The notes under the pieces were generated by a model. That model was not told where the DNA came from. It ran no database searches and saw only the letters and a program-made list of their open reading frames with translations. A stretch of 64,000 nucleotides of DNA from DASVCN01 sp040905665 (GTDB taxonomy: Bacteria; Deinococcota; Deinococci; Deinococcales; Trueperaceae): the NCBI GenBank assembly GCA_040905665.1, contig JBBDRD010000027.1, forward strand, positions 248,001-312,000, given 5' to 3'. The translations under genes and the position numbers were made by a program. Shown here piece after piece: positions 1 to 7,893 of the stretch. Within the stretch, counting starts at the first letter, position 1. Every line of letters starts with the position of its first letter.

Positions 1-173
1 GGGTGGCGCTGGGCAGCGATTTCGACGGCTGTGTGGTGCCGGATGCGATAGGGGACGCAGCCGGCCTGCCGCGACTCATCGAGGCGTTGCGGGCGCACGG
101 ATACGACGATGAGACGTTGAAGCGAATCTGTTTCGAGAACTGGCTCGACCTGCTGGATCGCAGCTGGGCTTAG
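1..173 (+). CDS. Membrane dipeptidase (peptidase M19), 3' end only
   Basis: Only the C-terminal 56 or so residues are present; the gene starts before the window. The readable part has the M19 (renal dipeptidase-like) ending: a VALGSDFDG strand carrying the conserved Asp, followed by a GLPRLIEALRAHGY helix and a FENWLDLL C-terminal helix corresponding to the family's GxNxLRV ending. M19 enzymes are binuclear zinc hydrolases that cleave dipeptides. The metal-binding His residues lie upstream, outside the window, so activity cannot be judged. The stop codon is TAG at 171-173. Confidence 0.8.
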   Translation, partial: VALGSDFDGCVVPDAIGDAAGLPRLIEALRAHGYDDETLKRICFENWLDLLDRSWA

Positions 174-211
174 CCTGGTGCCGCTACCCCTTCCCAAGCG
201 CCCTAAAACCT

Positions 212-224
212 GATAGATTCTATC
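212..224. promoter_or_regulatory. Short inverted repeat upstream of ABC importer
   Basis: GATAG-ATT-CTATC, a 5-3-5 inverted repeat in the AT-richer stretch about 90 bp before the substrate-binding protein gene. It could be an operator or part of a promoter; no convincing -35/-10 pair was found with it. The rest of 174-315 shows no gene. Confidence 0.25.
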
Positions 225-315
225 CACTATGGCTTAGGTGGAATTCATCCTTAGTCCTGGTGTGGAAATATCGACTGTAGCCTCGAAGTCCGGCTTCGGC
301 CGTGGAAGGGAAGTC

Positions 316-1395
316 ATGAGCTGCTGCGAACCGCTTGAGAATGCCGGAAGAAGCTCCTGGGAGATGAGCGAGCAGGGGCTCCTGCGCCCGATCAACCGGC
401 GCACGGTGCTAAAGGGAATGGTAGGGACGGTCGCCGGTTTGATACTGGGCGGTAGCGGTATCGGCCTCGCCCAGAACCGGCGGATCCGACTGGCCTTCTG
501 CAGCCAGCTCCTCTGCGTGGTTCCCTACGAGTTCACCCGCAGCCAGGGCTTCTTCGAAGCCGAGGGCCTCGATGTCGAACTTGTCTATACCAGGGGCGGT
601 AGCGCCGCGCTGCAGGCGCTGGTAGGTGGAGCGGTCGAGTACGCAGCCACCTCCTTCGATGCGGCCCTTCAGGCTTTCAGCAACGGCGCACAGATCCGGC
701 GGTTCGCCACGACCGGCAGGCTGCCGCTATTCGCTTTGGCCACGGCCCCCGAGCGGGCTTCTGAGATACAGGATTTTACGGATCTCGAAGGCGCGATCGT
801 TGGAGTATCGGCGTTGGGCAACGGCGATCATGTACTCATGCTCTACCTGCTCGAGCGCGCCGGTGTCGATCCCGACTCGGTACAATTCGCCACACTGGGA
901 GTCAACCTGTACGACGCCCTGAGGTTGGGGCAAGTAGACGCCGGCTGGGTGCAGGAACCGTCACTCACGCTCATCAGGGAGGCCGGCGGTGGAGTGCTGT
1001 TCAACGCCATGAACATCGAGCAGGCCCAGGAGTACCTCGGCGGCGCCTACGAGTTCATGGGCGTGTCGGTACGGGCCGATGAGCTCGACGAGCGCCTCGA
1101 GGAGATGCAGGCGTTGGGACGGGCCCTGGGCAACGGCTTGCGCGCCCTCAAGGAGGTTCCGCCTGCCGAGTTGGTGGCGTCGCTGCCGACCGAACTGGTA
1201 GCCGGTGGAAACCTTGCCCAGCTGGAACAGATTCTGGCTGAACACCGCGACTCGCTCTATCCGGACTCGGTCACGATCGACGTCGAAGCCGCCGCTCGTG
1301 TGGTGGAGTCCCAGCGCACGGCCGGGTTGCTCGAGGAGGACGTTGACCTGAATACACTGTTGGCTACCGGCGTGCTTGGCGGCCAAGGTGGCTGA
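316..1395 (+). CDS. NitT/TauT-type ABC substrate-binding protein, Tat-exported, with two mature-region cysteines
   Basis: Periplasmic/extracellular binding protein of an ABC importer (SsuA/THI5/NMT1-like fold), 359 aa. ATG 316 is preferred because GGAAGG (304-309) precedes it; an in-frame start at 238 has no SD, and a later ATG at 364 is possible. Residues 27-53 form a Tat-like signal (NRRTVLKG, then a hydrophobic stretch ending LAQ). The mature part begins with a CSQLLC segment (C62, C67), unusual because NitT binding proteins rarely carry cysteines there; the typical YTRGGSAALQALVGGAVEY and LRLGQVDAGWVQEPS segments follow. First gene of a four-gene operon with ATPase, permease and a DsrE-like protein. 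The substrate is unknown; a thiol-reactive, metal- or sulfur-containing ligand is an inference from the cysteines. Confidence 0.82.
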   Translation: MSCCEPLENAGRSSWEMSEQGLLRPINRRTVLKGMVGTVAGLILGGSGIGLAQNRRIRLAFCSQLLCVVPYEFTRSQGFFEAEGLDVELVYTRGGSAALQALVGGAVEYAATSFDAALQAFSNGAQIRRFATTGRLPLFALATAPERASEIQDFTDLEGAIVGVSALGNGDHVLMLYLLERAGVDPDSVQFATLGVNLYDALRLGQVDAGWVQEPSLTLIREAGGGVLFNAMNIEQAQEYLGGAYEFMGVSVRADELDERLEEMQALGRALGNGLRALKEVPPAELVASLPTELVAGGNLAQLEQILAEHRDSLYPDSVTIDVEAAARVVESQRTAGLLEEDVDLNTLLATGVLGGQGG

Positions 1396-2152
1396 TTCGA
1401 TTCTCACCGTTCGTGACCTTACGCTCGGTTACGGCGGGGAGCCGGTGCTGCAAGGGGTTGACTTGAGTGTCTCGACGGGAGAGTTCGCCAGTCTGGTAGG
1501 GCCATCTGGTTCCGGTAAGAGCTCGGTGCTGCGTGCCATCACCGGGCTGCAACGCCAGGATGCCGGTGACATCCAGTTGGACGTGGACCGGGACCATCTT
1601 GGCATCCTCTTTCAGGACGACGCCCTCCTGCCGTGGCGCACAGTACGGCAGAATGTTGCGCTGGGCCTGCGTATTCGTGGTACCTCGCGAACCGCGGCGG
1701 AAGAGCGGGCCGACACCTGGCTCGAGCGCCTGGGACTACAGGGGCTGGGCGACCGTTTCCCGCGGAAGCTATCGGGCGGACAGCGGAAGCGCGTGGCGTT
1801 GGCACAGGTACTGGCGCTTCAGCCTCGACTGCTGCTGATGGATGAACCCTTCGCATCGCTCGACGCCATCGTGCGCCGCCGAATTACTCAAGATCTCCTT
1901 CAGTGGGTCGAACGTGAACGGCTCACCGTACTCATGGTCACTCACGATCTGGAGGAGGCGCTCAGCCTTTCCGATACCGTACACCTGCTCGCGAGAGGGC
2001 CCAGGGCGAGCATCAGGAATAGCCTCCCGGTGCCGATTCCGCGTCCCCGCGATCTGGTGGAGGTGCGTGCGCATCCGGCCTTTACACCGCTGTTGAGGCA
2101 ACTCTGGAACGGCATGGCCGACGAGGTCGAGCCGAATTTGGTGAGCGCATGA
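1388..2152 (+). CDS. NitT/TauT-type ABC transporter ATP-binding protein
   Basis: Cytoplasmic ATPase of the importer, 254 aa from GTG 1388 (a TTG at 1376 is an alternative); either start overlaps the end of the upstream gene, so translation is probably coupled. Walker A GPSGSGKSS, a Q-loop in LFQDDALLP, the signature LSGGQRKRVALAQ, Walker B LLLMDEPFASLD and the switch-His segment VTHDLEEAL are all intact. The closest family is SsuB/TauB/ThiZ. The 3' end overlaps the permease start by 4 bp (ATGA). Substrate specificity cannot be read from this subunit. Confidence 0.92.
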   Translation: MADSILTVRDLTLGYGGEPVLQGVDLSVSTGEFASLVGPSGSGKSSVLRAITGLQRQDAGDIQLDVDRDHLGILFQDDALLPWRTVRQNVALGLRIRGTSRTAAEERADTWLERLGLQGLGDRFPRKLSGGQRKRVALAQVLALQPRLLLMDEPFASLDAIVRRRITQDLLQWVERERLTVLMVTHDLEEALSLSDTVHLLARGPRASIRNSLPVPIPRPRDLVEVRAHPAFTPLLRQLWNGMADEVEPNLVSA

Positions 2153-2907
2153 AGCGCAGAGGACCACTTTTTCTCAGGCGCCTAGGCGCCACTACGCTAC
2201 TCTTGGCCGGCTGGGAGGCCCTTTCCCGCTTCGGGGTGTTCGACCCGTTCTACATGCCGGCGCCCAGCCGTGTCGCCACCGTCCTCGCCGAGCTTTTCGC
2301 CGATGGCAGCATCTGGCGTCACCTGGAGGCGACCTTCACGGCGGCCCTGGTGGGCTTGGCCGTGGGCTTGCTTGCCGGCGCACTGCTCGGTTTCCTGGCG
2401 GCGCTCGTTCCGATCCTGTCGGAACTGCTCGAGCCGCTGATGATTCTTCTCAACGCAATTCCCCGTGTGATCCTGGCGCCGCTGTTCGTCATCTGGTTGG
2501 GGATCGGCCTGGGATCGAAGATCGCGCTCGCCTTCGTACTTGTCGCCGTGCTCACCTTCTTCGCCGTCTTCAACGGAATTCGTGAGGTCGACGTGCGGCT
2601 GGTGGAGCGGGTGCGCACCCTTGGAGGGGGTCCGTGGACGCTGGTCCGGCAGGTATATCTGCCCTCGGTGACCTCCTGGGTCCTCAGCAACCTGCGGGTG
2701 GCCGTGGGCTTCGCCTTCACCGGCGCAGTCGTAGGGGAGTTCGTCGCGGCTACCCGTGGTCTGGGCTACTTGCTTTCCTTCGCCCAGAGCCAGTTCAATG
2801 CGCCACTTACCATCGCCTTGATTCTGCTCATCATGCTTTTCGTGCTAACGCTCTTCGCCCTGGCCGGGTTGGTCGAGCGCCGTCTACTCTCGTGGAGGTA
2901 TGGATGA
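2149..2907 (+). CDS. NitT/TauT-type ABC transporter permease
   Basis: Inner-membrane permease, 252 aa, with about six hydrophobic segments and the SsuC/TauC hallmarks: an N-terminal WEALSRFGVFDPFYMPAPS segment and the EAA-loop region VRTLGGGPWTLVRQVYLPS that contacts the ATPase. It overlaps the ATPase stop (ATGA at 2149) and its own stop overlaps the next start (ATGA at 2904). The three ABC genes and the DsrE-like gene are therefore one tightly coupled transcription unit. Confidence 0.92.
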   Translation: MKRRGPLFLRRLGATTLLLAGWEALSRFGVFDPFYMPAPSRVATVLAELFADGSIWRHLEATFTAALVGLAVGLLAGALLGFLAALVPILSELLEPLMILLNAIPRVILAPLFVIWLGIGLGSKIALAFVLVAVLTFFAVFNGIREVDVRLVERVRTLGGGPWTLVRQVYLPSVTSWVLSNLRVAVGFAFTGAVVGEFVAATRGLGYLLSFAQSQFNAPLTIALILLIMLFVLTLFALAGLVERRLLSWRYG

Positions 2908-3272
2908 AAGTCGCGTACGTTTTCAGCACATCGGGTCACACCGCCAGTTACAAGCTGGGCAAGATGATCTTGCCGCAACTCGAGGAGGACCGGCATGGGG
3001 CTCAGGTCGTCGGGATGTTCTTCTTCGACGACAACACCTTCGTCTTGCGCTCCGGCGATCCTCTGGGAGAGCGGCTTTCGACCGTCGCCAAGGAAAAGGG
3101 AATCATGCTGATGATGTGCGACCAGTGCGCCGAGGAGCGTGGCTTCGCTGTTCGCGCTGCCGACGGACAGTGGAATGTGACGGGCGCTGTCGATGGAGTG
3201 AGTGTGGGCTGCTTCCCCGACCTGTACGGCGCGCTCGCTGGAAATCCACCCGACCAAGTGATTACCCTCTAG
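2904..3272 (+). CDS. DsrE-like sulfur-relay-type protein co-encoded with ABC importer (SaoD-like)
   Basis: A 122-aa soluble protein with a DsrE/TusD-like alpha/beta fold: a beta strand KVAYVFSTSG, then YKLGKMILPQL, then GMFFFDDNTFVL. It carries a CxxC motif (MMCDQC, C72 and C75) and a further Cys in VGCFPDLYG (C103). It overlaps the permease stop by 4 bp, so it is part of the importer operon. DsrE/TusD proteins carry persulfides or reduce thiols; this one could process or accept the imported ligand. It resembles the DsrE-related SaoD proteins described with selenocysteine-assisted organometal (SAO) transporters, but here all key positions are ordinary Cys codons and other SAO genes are absent. 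The fold assignment is fairly sure; the SAO link is tentative. Confidence 0.7.
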   Translation: MKVAYVFSTSGHTASYKLGKMILPQLEEDRHGAQVVGMFFFDDNTFVLRSGDPLGERLSTVAKEKGIMLMMCDQCAEERGFAVRAADGQWNVTGAVDGVSVGCFPDLYGALAGNPPDQVITL

Positions 3273-3355
3273 CTTTAGCGAACGCTCAAGCGGCTCTTGA
3301 CCTTGGCTTCGCCGAGGACCTGCCCGGTGGAGCACCAGCGAAGGTAGAGTGGCCC

Positions 3356-3826
3356 GTGCAACTGAGCGAGGCGAGAGAGTTGGCATTGGAGTTGATGTCG
3401 CGCCACCGACTTCACGATTGGGAGTTTGATTTCGATAGGGCCAAACGCAGGCTGGGAGCCTGCTGGCTAACGCGCAAGCGAATTACCTTGTCGCGCCATT
3501 TCGTGCAGTTGAACGCGGCAGATGTCGTACAGGACGTAGTTCTGCACGAGATCGCACATGCGCTTACCCCAGGTGACGGTCACGGTCAACGGTTCAAACG
3601 GAAGGCGAGAGAGTTGGGATGCAGTTCCTCATCGTGCGTCTCGGGCGCCGGCATCGTGGCGACTCCGGCACGATTCCTGCTCGAGTGCCCCCACTGCGGT
3701 CGAACCTGGCCTCGATATCGCCGGCCACCGAGAAAGCTGGCCTGCGGCACTTGTCTGCGGAGCTCCATCAAGCCGATTAGGCCGCTCGAGGTACGGCCGG
3801 CACACGCTTTTGCCGGAGGTAAGTGA
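3356..3826 (+). CDS. SprT-like zinc metalloprotease-fold protein
   Basis: 156 aa from GTG 3356, with AAGGTAG at 3341-3347 as ribosome binding site. It has the SprT-like gluzincin core: HEIAH (residues 64-68) followed by a downstream His in GDGHGQRF, then a C-terminal zinc ribbon (CPHCG ... CGTC). SprT/Spartan-like proteins cleave or bind DNA-associated proteins; the bacterial short forms are of unproven function. It lies 84 bp behind the ABC/DsrE operon on the same strand, but the gap and own SD suggest it may be separate. Confidence 0.8.
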   Translation: MQLSEARELALELMSRHRLHDWEFDFDRAKRRLGACWLTRKRITLSRHFVQLNAADVVQDVVLHEIAHALTPGDGHGQRFKRKARELGCSSSSCVSGAGIVATPARFLLECPHCGRTWPRYRRPPRKLACGTCLRSSIKPIRPLEVRPAHAFAGGK

Positions 3827-3943
3827 CCGCTACCCACTTCTGAACGAATGCTCTGGGCATCATGGAATCACAGCGAGGGTCGGTGAGCACAGGATGCGCC
3901 GGTCGGGGTGAATAATTAGAAGCAGCGCTGTGGCGGGGGGATT

Positions 3944-5083
3944 ATGCGAAAGTTGCTGGCGATCGCTGCGATCGTCGCCCTTGCAGGGCTGATCGCCTTG
4001 CAAGGTTGGGCGTTGCGTGACAGAGAACAGCCGATGGAGCAGGAGGAGCACGGAACTTGGCAGGAGCAAGTGCTCGCTTCGGCCCAGGAGTTGGGGATCG
4101 AGCCGTCGTTTCCTGACGGATCGTTCATCTCGGATCAGGGCGCTACGGGCTACCAGGTCGCGTACCTGGTAGACAAGATGCTGTCGGCCGCCGACGAGCG
4201 CACACGATGTGACGACCCGCAGCTCGGCTACCCCGATCCTCAGTACCGCTTCGAGGACACGCCGGGCGATCATTGGGCCCAGGACTCGGTGGAACGTGCG
4301 GCGAAGCTTGGCGTTCGAGAGGCGTTTCCCAACGGACGGTTCGGCGGGGGAGATTACCTTACCGGATTCCAAGCACTGCTGCTCGTGACGCGGGCGATGG
4401 ATACCGTCGATGCGAGAGCGCGGTGCCGGACGGTAGCGGGCGGTGGAGCTAGTCCGAGCCGGGGCGCCGAAATGCAACTCCTCGCTCAGCCCGGCGAGGT
4501 AGCAGGTAACGCGGTCGAGACGGCTGGGCTAGAGGCTGAGGTCGAGACGGGTCAAGTCGAGACGGGTCAGCTAGAGGCACGGTTCGACTCGCTCCAAAAG
4601 AGTATGGCGGAGGAGCTGATCGCCCAGATCGATGCACTAATCGCCCAACTGCGCCCTGAGCTCGCTGCAGAGATAAGGTCGGCGCTATTCGCCGAGCTCG
4701 ACGATATGGTCGCGAGCGTCCTCGCTGCAGCTACCACCGACGGTGCTGCCGGTCCACCCGGTCCTGCTGGTCCGCAAGGCGAACCCGGCGAAACAGGTCC
4801 GGCCGGCCCGCAGGGAGGACCTGGGCAACCGGGTACGCAGGGCGAAACCGGTCCTCCCGGGCCTCCAGGCCCGTCCGGCGCAGACGGGGAACAGGGGCCA
4901 CAAGGGCCGCCGGGTGAGCGGGGACCCCGCGGGCAGGACGGATCATCCGGGCCGCAAGGCCCTCAGGGCCCGCAAGGAGAGCCTGGGGAGCAGGGGCCGC
5001 AAGGGGAGCCGGGCGAGGACGGCAGGGATGGTAGTAAGGGCGAAGGACGAGGACCGCCACGGGAACGTGATGGCGACGACTAG
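3944..5083 (+). CDS. SLH-domain, coiled-coil, collagen-like surface protein
   Basis: 379 aa with an N-terminal hydrophobic signal/anchor (residues 1-24). Residues 40-82 and 103-153 look like two S-layer-homology repeats (LASAQELGIEPSFPDGSF; FEDTPGDHWAQDSVERAAKLG), which in Deinococcota bind the cell wall or S-layer. Residues 185-262 are polar and helical with heptad-like spacing (SMAEELIAQIDALIAQL), a probable trimerising coiled coil. Residues 267-368 are 34 uninterrupted Gly-X-Y triplets rich in GPQ, GEP and GPP, followed by a charged tail. The likely product is a wall-anchored trimeric stalk. SD GGGGGGA precedes ATG 3944. No partner gene is evident; the neighbour on the other strand is an unknown protein. 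Confidence 0.85.
   Translation: MRKLLAIAAIVALAGLIALQGWALRDREQPMEQEEHGTWQEQVLASAQELGIEPSFPDGSFISDQGATGYQVAYLVDKMLSAADERTRCDDPQLGYPDPQYRFEDTPGDHWAQDSVERAAKLGVREAFPNGRFGGGDYLTGFQALLLVTRAMDTVDARARCRTVAGGGASPSRGAEMQLLAQPGEVAGNAVETAGLEAEVETGQVETGQLEARFDSLQKSMAEELIAQIDALIAQLRPELAAEIRSALFAELDDMVASVLAAATTDGAAGPPGPAGPQGEPGETGPAGPQGGPGQPGTQGETGPPGPPGPSGADGEQGPQGPPGERGPRGQDGSSGPQGPQGPQGEPGEQGPQGEPGEDGRDGSKGEGRGPPRERDGDD
4742..5047 (+). repeat. Collagen-like (Gly-X-Y) coding repeat, 34 triplets
   Basis: Nine-base periodic coding repeat encoding 34 consecutive Gly-X-Y triplets without interruption. Synonymous codon choice varies between units (ggt/ggg/ggc/gga and ccg/cct/cca), so the DNA repeat is imperfect; this argues for selection on the protein rather than very recent slippage. 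Confidence 0.9.
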
Positions 5084-5243
5084 AGCGGCCCTTGCTCCAG
5101 CGGAGTCGATCGGGTGACGGCGATCCTGACCAGCAGTTGTGGTGTTGGGCCGTAGGACCGTATCGCGGTGGACTAAGCCGATTGGCTCTGCCGGGGCTCG
5201 GGCCGAGTCCAGCGGATTGAGCCGAACGATCTCTATCAGCGGC

Positions 5244-5690
5244 TCAGGCGGCATCCAATGCGGCCCGCAACTTGCTTCCCCTGCGCGGCGGAAACTTCAG
5301 GTGCCGGAGTATGGCCACCAGATCGCTGCGGTCGAACAGGAGCACGCGGTCCTCGTCGATTAGCCTGTTGTGTATGAGGTCCTCGAGGAGTTGCTTGATT
5401 CCACGGAGCAGATCGAAGACGCACACGACGGAGTGCTCGTACATATCGGCCAGGGCGTGCCGTACGTACGAACGCGCCTGCGACACGACCTGCCTAAAGC
5501 GCTCCTGCTCGCTTAGAGACTTGACGCTAACAGTACTCACCAGCCGCTTCAGACACGCCAAAGTGCTTTCGATGGCGGGACGAAGCGCGCTGAAGTAGCT
5601 TGCGGCGTCGGGCCCAGAAGTAGGTAAAACCAGTGCGGCACTCTCGTAGCTCTCGATTACCTGCAGAAGTTCGCTCTTGGGATCGGTCAT
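5244..5690 (-). CDS. Hypothetical protein, helical, unknown function
   Basis: 148 aa, no family recognised. SD AAGGA (complement of 5699-5703) precedes ATG 5690 at good spacing, so it is probably real. It looks all-helical: an N-terminal helix LLQVIESYESAA, a middle region with polar helices (SEQERFRQVVSQARSYVRHALADMYEHS), then FDLLRGIKQLLEDLI and a basic C-terminus (FPPRRGSKLR). No signal peptide or transmembrane helix. It is convergent with the SLH/collagen gene and codirectional with the S8 protease behind it, with 110 bp between. Confidence 0.55.
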   Translation of the reverse strand: MTDPKSELLQVIESYESAALVLPTSGPDAASYFSALRPAIESTLACLKRLVSTVSVKSLSEQERFRQVVSQARSYVRHALADMYEHSVVCVFDLLRGIKQLLEDLIHNRLIDEDRVLLFDRSDLVAILRHLKFPPRRGSKLRAALDAA

Positions 5691-5803
5691 AGGGGGGTCC
5701 TTTGCCTCTTTCGTGAGGCAGCTGGTAGTTTACGCCACTGGTATCGTCGGGGTATGGGAAAATTTCATCATTTCTCTCTCGGTGGTATTTGTTTGGTTCA
5801 GGC

Positions 5804-7630
5804 CTATCGCTTCGCTACCGGAATCACGACGTCGAAGAACTCACTGCCGAAGGTGACGTCGGTCGTCAACGTGCCGTAGTACTCGCCCGGTTCCTCGAGC
5901 ACGCCGTCCCAGTCGTCGTCGGATCCAGCCTCTAGGTCGATCGATCCTCCAACGTAACCGGCAACGAATTGCTCCACGGGAGCGAGAGGATATGCCTGCC
6001 CATTGATTCGCAAGATATATCCTGCCGGATCGGCAGTCGCGGTATCTGCCCGGACAACTGCCTCGAGTGCGTCGACCCGGCCGTAGCCGAAGTCGTCGTC
6101 GCGCCCTGTATCCCCAAGATCCTCGCTCGCATCCGCCAGAACGCCGGCAAGCCCCACCGGTGTCAAACCCGGGTTGACCGACAAGGCGAGCGCTGCCACC
6201 GCTGCCACTGCCGGACTGGCCATGCTCGTTCCCTGCATGTAGCCGTAATCGTGCTCTACCATTTCGCCAACGTAGCTATGGACGGTGCTGAGGATAGAGT
6301 CGGAGTCGTTGCCGCCCGGTGCGCTAACGAATACTTCCGGTCCTACTGTGCTGTACGCTGCAACCTCGTCCCATTTACCGGTTGCGGATACGGCGATGAC
6401 TTCGGGATAGGCAGCGGGGTACAGCACCGAGCCGAGGGCGCTGTTACCGGTGGCTGCGACCAACGTCACGCCAGCGTAATACACCTCTCGCACCGCCGAC
6501 AAAAGCGCCTCAGTGTGCGGGCCGCCCAAGCTCATATTCACTATATCGGCGCGCGGCCCGCTACCCTCTTCGCCCACAACCCAGTCGAGCGCCGCCACTA
6601 GATAGGAGGTATAGAGCGGACATACGTCGGAGTTCGGGTCGCCATCGCCCACGTTTAGAAGCGCGAGTACCGAAGCTGGGGCAATTCCGGCCACTCCGAG
6701 CGAGTTGTCTGCTTCCGCCGCTATAATGCCCGCGACATGTTCTCCATGAGTTCCGCAGTTTGGACGAGCTGTCAAGGAAGTGCTATCGCTCGCGAAATCA
6801 AATGTCTCTACAATGTTGTCGCCAAAGTCAGGATGGTTGGCGTCAAACCCCGCATCGATGACCGCAACTCGAACGCCTGCGCCGTCCCCTAAGTCCCACG
6901 CTTCTTCGACATGCATGATGTCCAGCGCCCACTGCTCCAGGCGATATGGATCGTTCGAAAGTAGCTGAAGGGGAACGTCCTGCTCGACGTAGCGAACGTT
7001 CGGATTCGAGGCGAGTGATGCCGCCGCGCTTCGCATATTGTTTGCTTCCACTACGGCGACACCTGATCGCTCGAAGGTGGACTGCAGTCTCATACCCCGC
7101 TGTCTAGTTACAACGCTCGCTGCCAACGTGCGGAAGCCGTCAGTGCTCATCGGTGCAAGGTCGCTCCCGCCGGCGTCCGTTAGACCGACGAGCAAGCGTC
7201 CCGGGCGGCTGGGAAGCGACTGGCTCGAGAGGAGGGTGAGTGTCTCGGCCGGCTCCGGCCCTAGAACCACGGATCCTCGCAAACGAGGAAAAGCGAATAC
7301 TACTGACTTGTACTGTGAGGTCCCGCCGTCCGCGCTAAGGGTAATTTGCGAAGTATGTTCTCCCGGTTGGAGCTCTGACGGGTCTACGGTTATCTGTATG
7401 GTCGCATCGCCCACGCCACTCGAGGGGTTGGCGCGGAGCCAGCTTGCGCCGGTCTGAATTCGCCAGGATCCGGTCGCGCTCACTTGCACCTGCTCCTCCA
7501 GCACGCCTCGCAGGTAGACGGTCCCAAGATTGAGACTCGCATCGCCCGGTGGTTTTGGCGCCAGATCGATACAGCCCGTAAGCGTGAAAGCGAGAAGAAG
7601 AAGGGCAAATAGGGGCTGAAGGAATCTCAT
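5804..7630 (-). CDS. Secreted subtilisin-family (S8) serine protease lipoprotein with BACON-like domain
   Basis: 608 aa from ATG 7630, chosen because GGAG precedes it and because the protein then begins with a lipoprotein signal (lipobox LTGC, C20); an in-frame extension to 7849 lacks these. Residues about 34-117 resemble a BACON/Ig-like domain (SWLRANPSSGVGD, then a PGEHTSQITLSADGG strand). Residues 140-225 look like an I9-type propeptide. The S8 catalytic triad is complete: D259 in AVIDAGFD, H295 in GTHGEHVAG, S469 in GTSMASP, plus an oxyanion Asn in AATGNS. A C-terminal beta-rich domain (EAGSDDDWDG) may bind calcium. Probably a surface or extracellular degradative protease; it sits with other exported proteins. 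Confidence 0.88.
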   Translation of the reverse strand: MRFLQPLFALLLLAFTLTGCIDLAPKPPGDASLNLGTVYLRGVLEEQVQVSATGSWRIQTGASWLRANPSSGVGDATIQITVDPSELQPGEHTSQITLSADGGTSQYKSVVFAFPRLRGSVVLGPEPAETLTLLSSQSLPSRPGRLLVGLTDAGGSDLAPMSTDGFRTLAASVVTRQRGMRLQSTFERSGVAVVEANNMRSAAASLASNPNVRYVEQDVPLQLLSNDPYRLEQWALDIMHVEEAWDLGDGAGVRVAVIDAGFDANHPDFGDNIVETFDFASDSTSLTARPNCGTHGEHVAGIIAAEADNSLGVAGIAPASVLALLNVGDGDPNSDVCPLYTSYLVAALDWVVGEEGSGPRADIVNMSLGGPHTEALLSAVREVYYAGVTLVAATGNSALGSVLYPAAYPEVIAVSATGKWDEVAAYSTVGPEVFVSAPGGNDSDSILSTVHSYVGEMVEHDYGYMQGTSMASPAVAAVAALALSVNPGLTPVGLAGVLADASEDLGDTGRDDDFGYGRVDALEAVVRADTATADPAGYILRINGQAYPLAPVEQFVAGYVGGSIDLEAGSDDDWDGVLEEPGEYYGTLTTDVTFGSEFFDVVIPVAKR

Positions 7631-7893
7631 CGGTTGCTCCGGGCGCCTGTTAAGTGCGTATTTCGTCGAGGCGGCGCTATCCTGCCAAGCGTATCGGTAC
7701 CCTATAGGCAAGTGTTGTCGAAGAGGCCACACCGGAAAGTCTTCGAAGGCTTGGGTGAAGGCACGGTTAACGAGATGCCGGGTTGTTCTGGAGTGTAGTT
7801 GCCGGCCCAAATTGGGGCCTAGCGTCTGGCCTAGCTTGAGGCAATACATTTCGCGCGCCGCCTGTCCAAAGCCGACCGCCCGAAGGAGTGCCC

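Noticed and set aside
316..3272. Selenocysteine (in-frame TGA) in the ABC/DsrE cassette
   Set aside because: All relevant positions are normal Cys codons in open frames and no SECIS-like stem-loop was seen.
7631..7849. In-frame N-terminal extension of the S8 protease
   Set aside because: It lacks an SD, and the lipoprotein signal begins at ATG 7630 behind a good GGAG.
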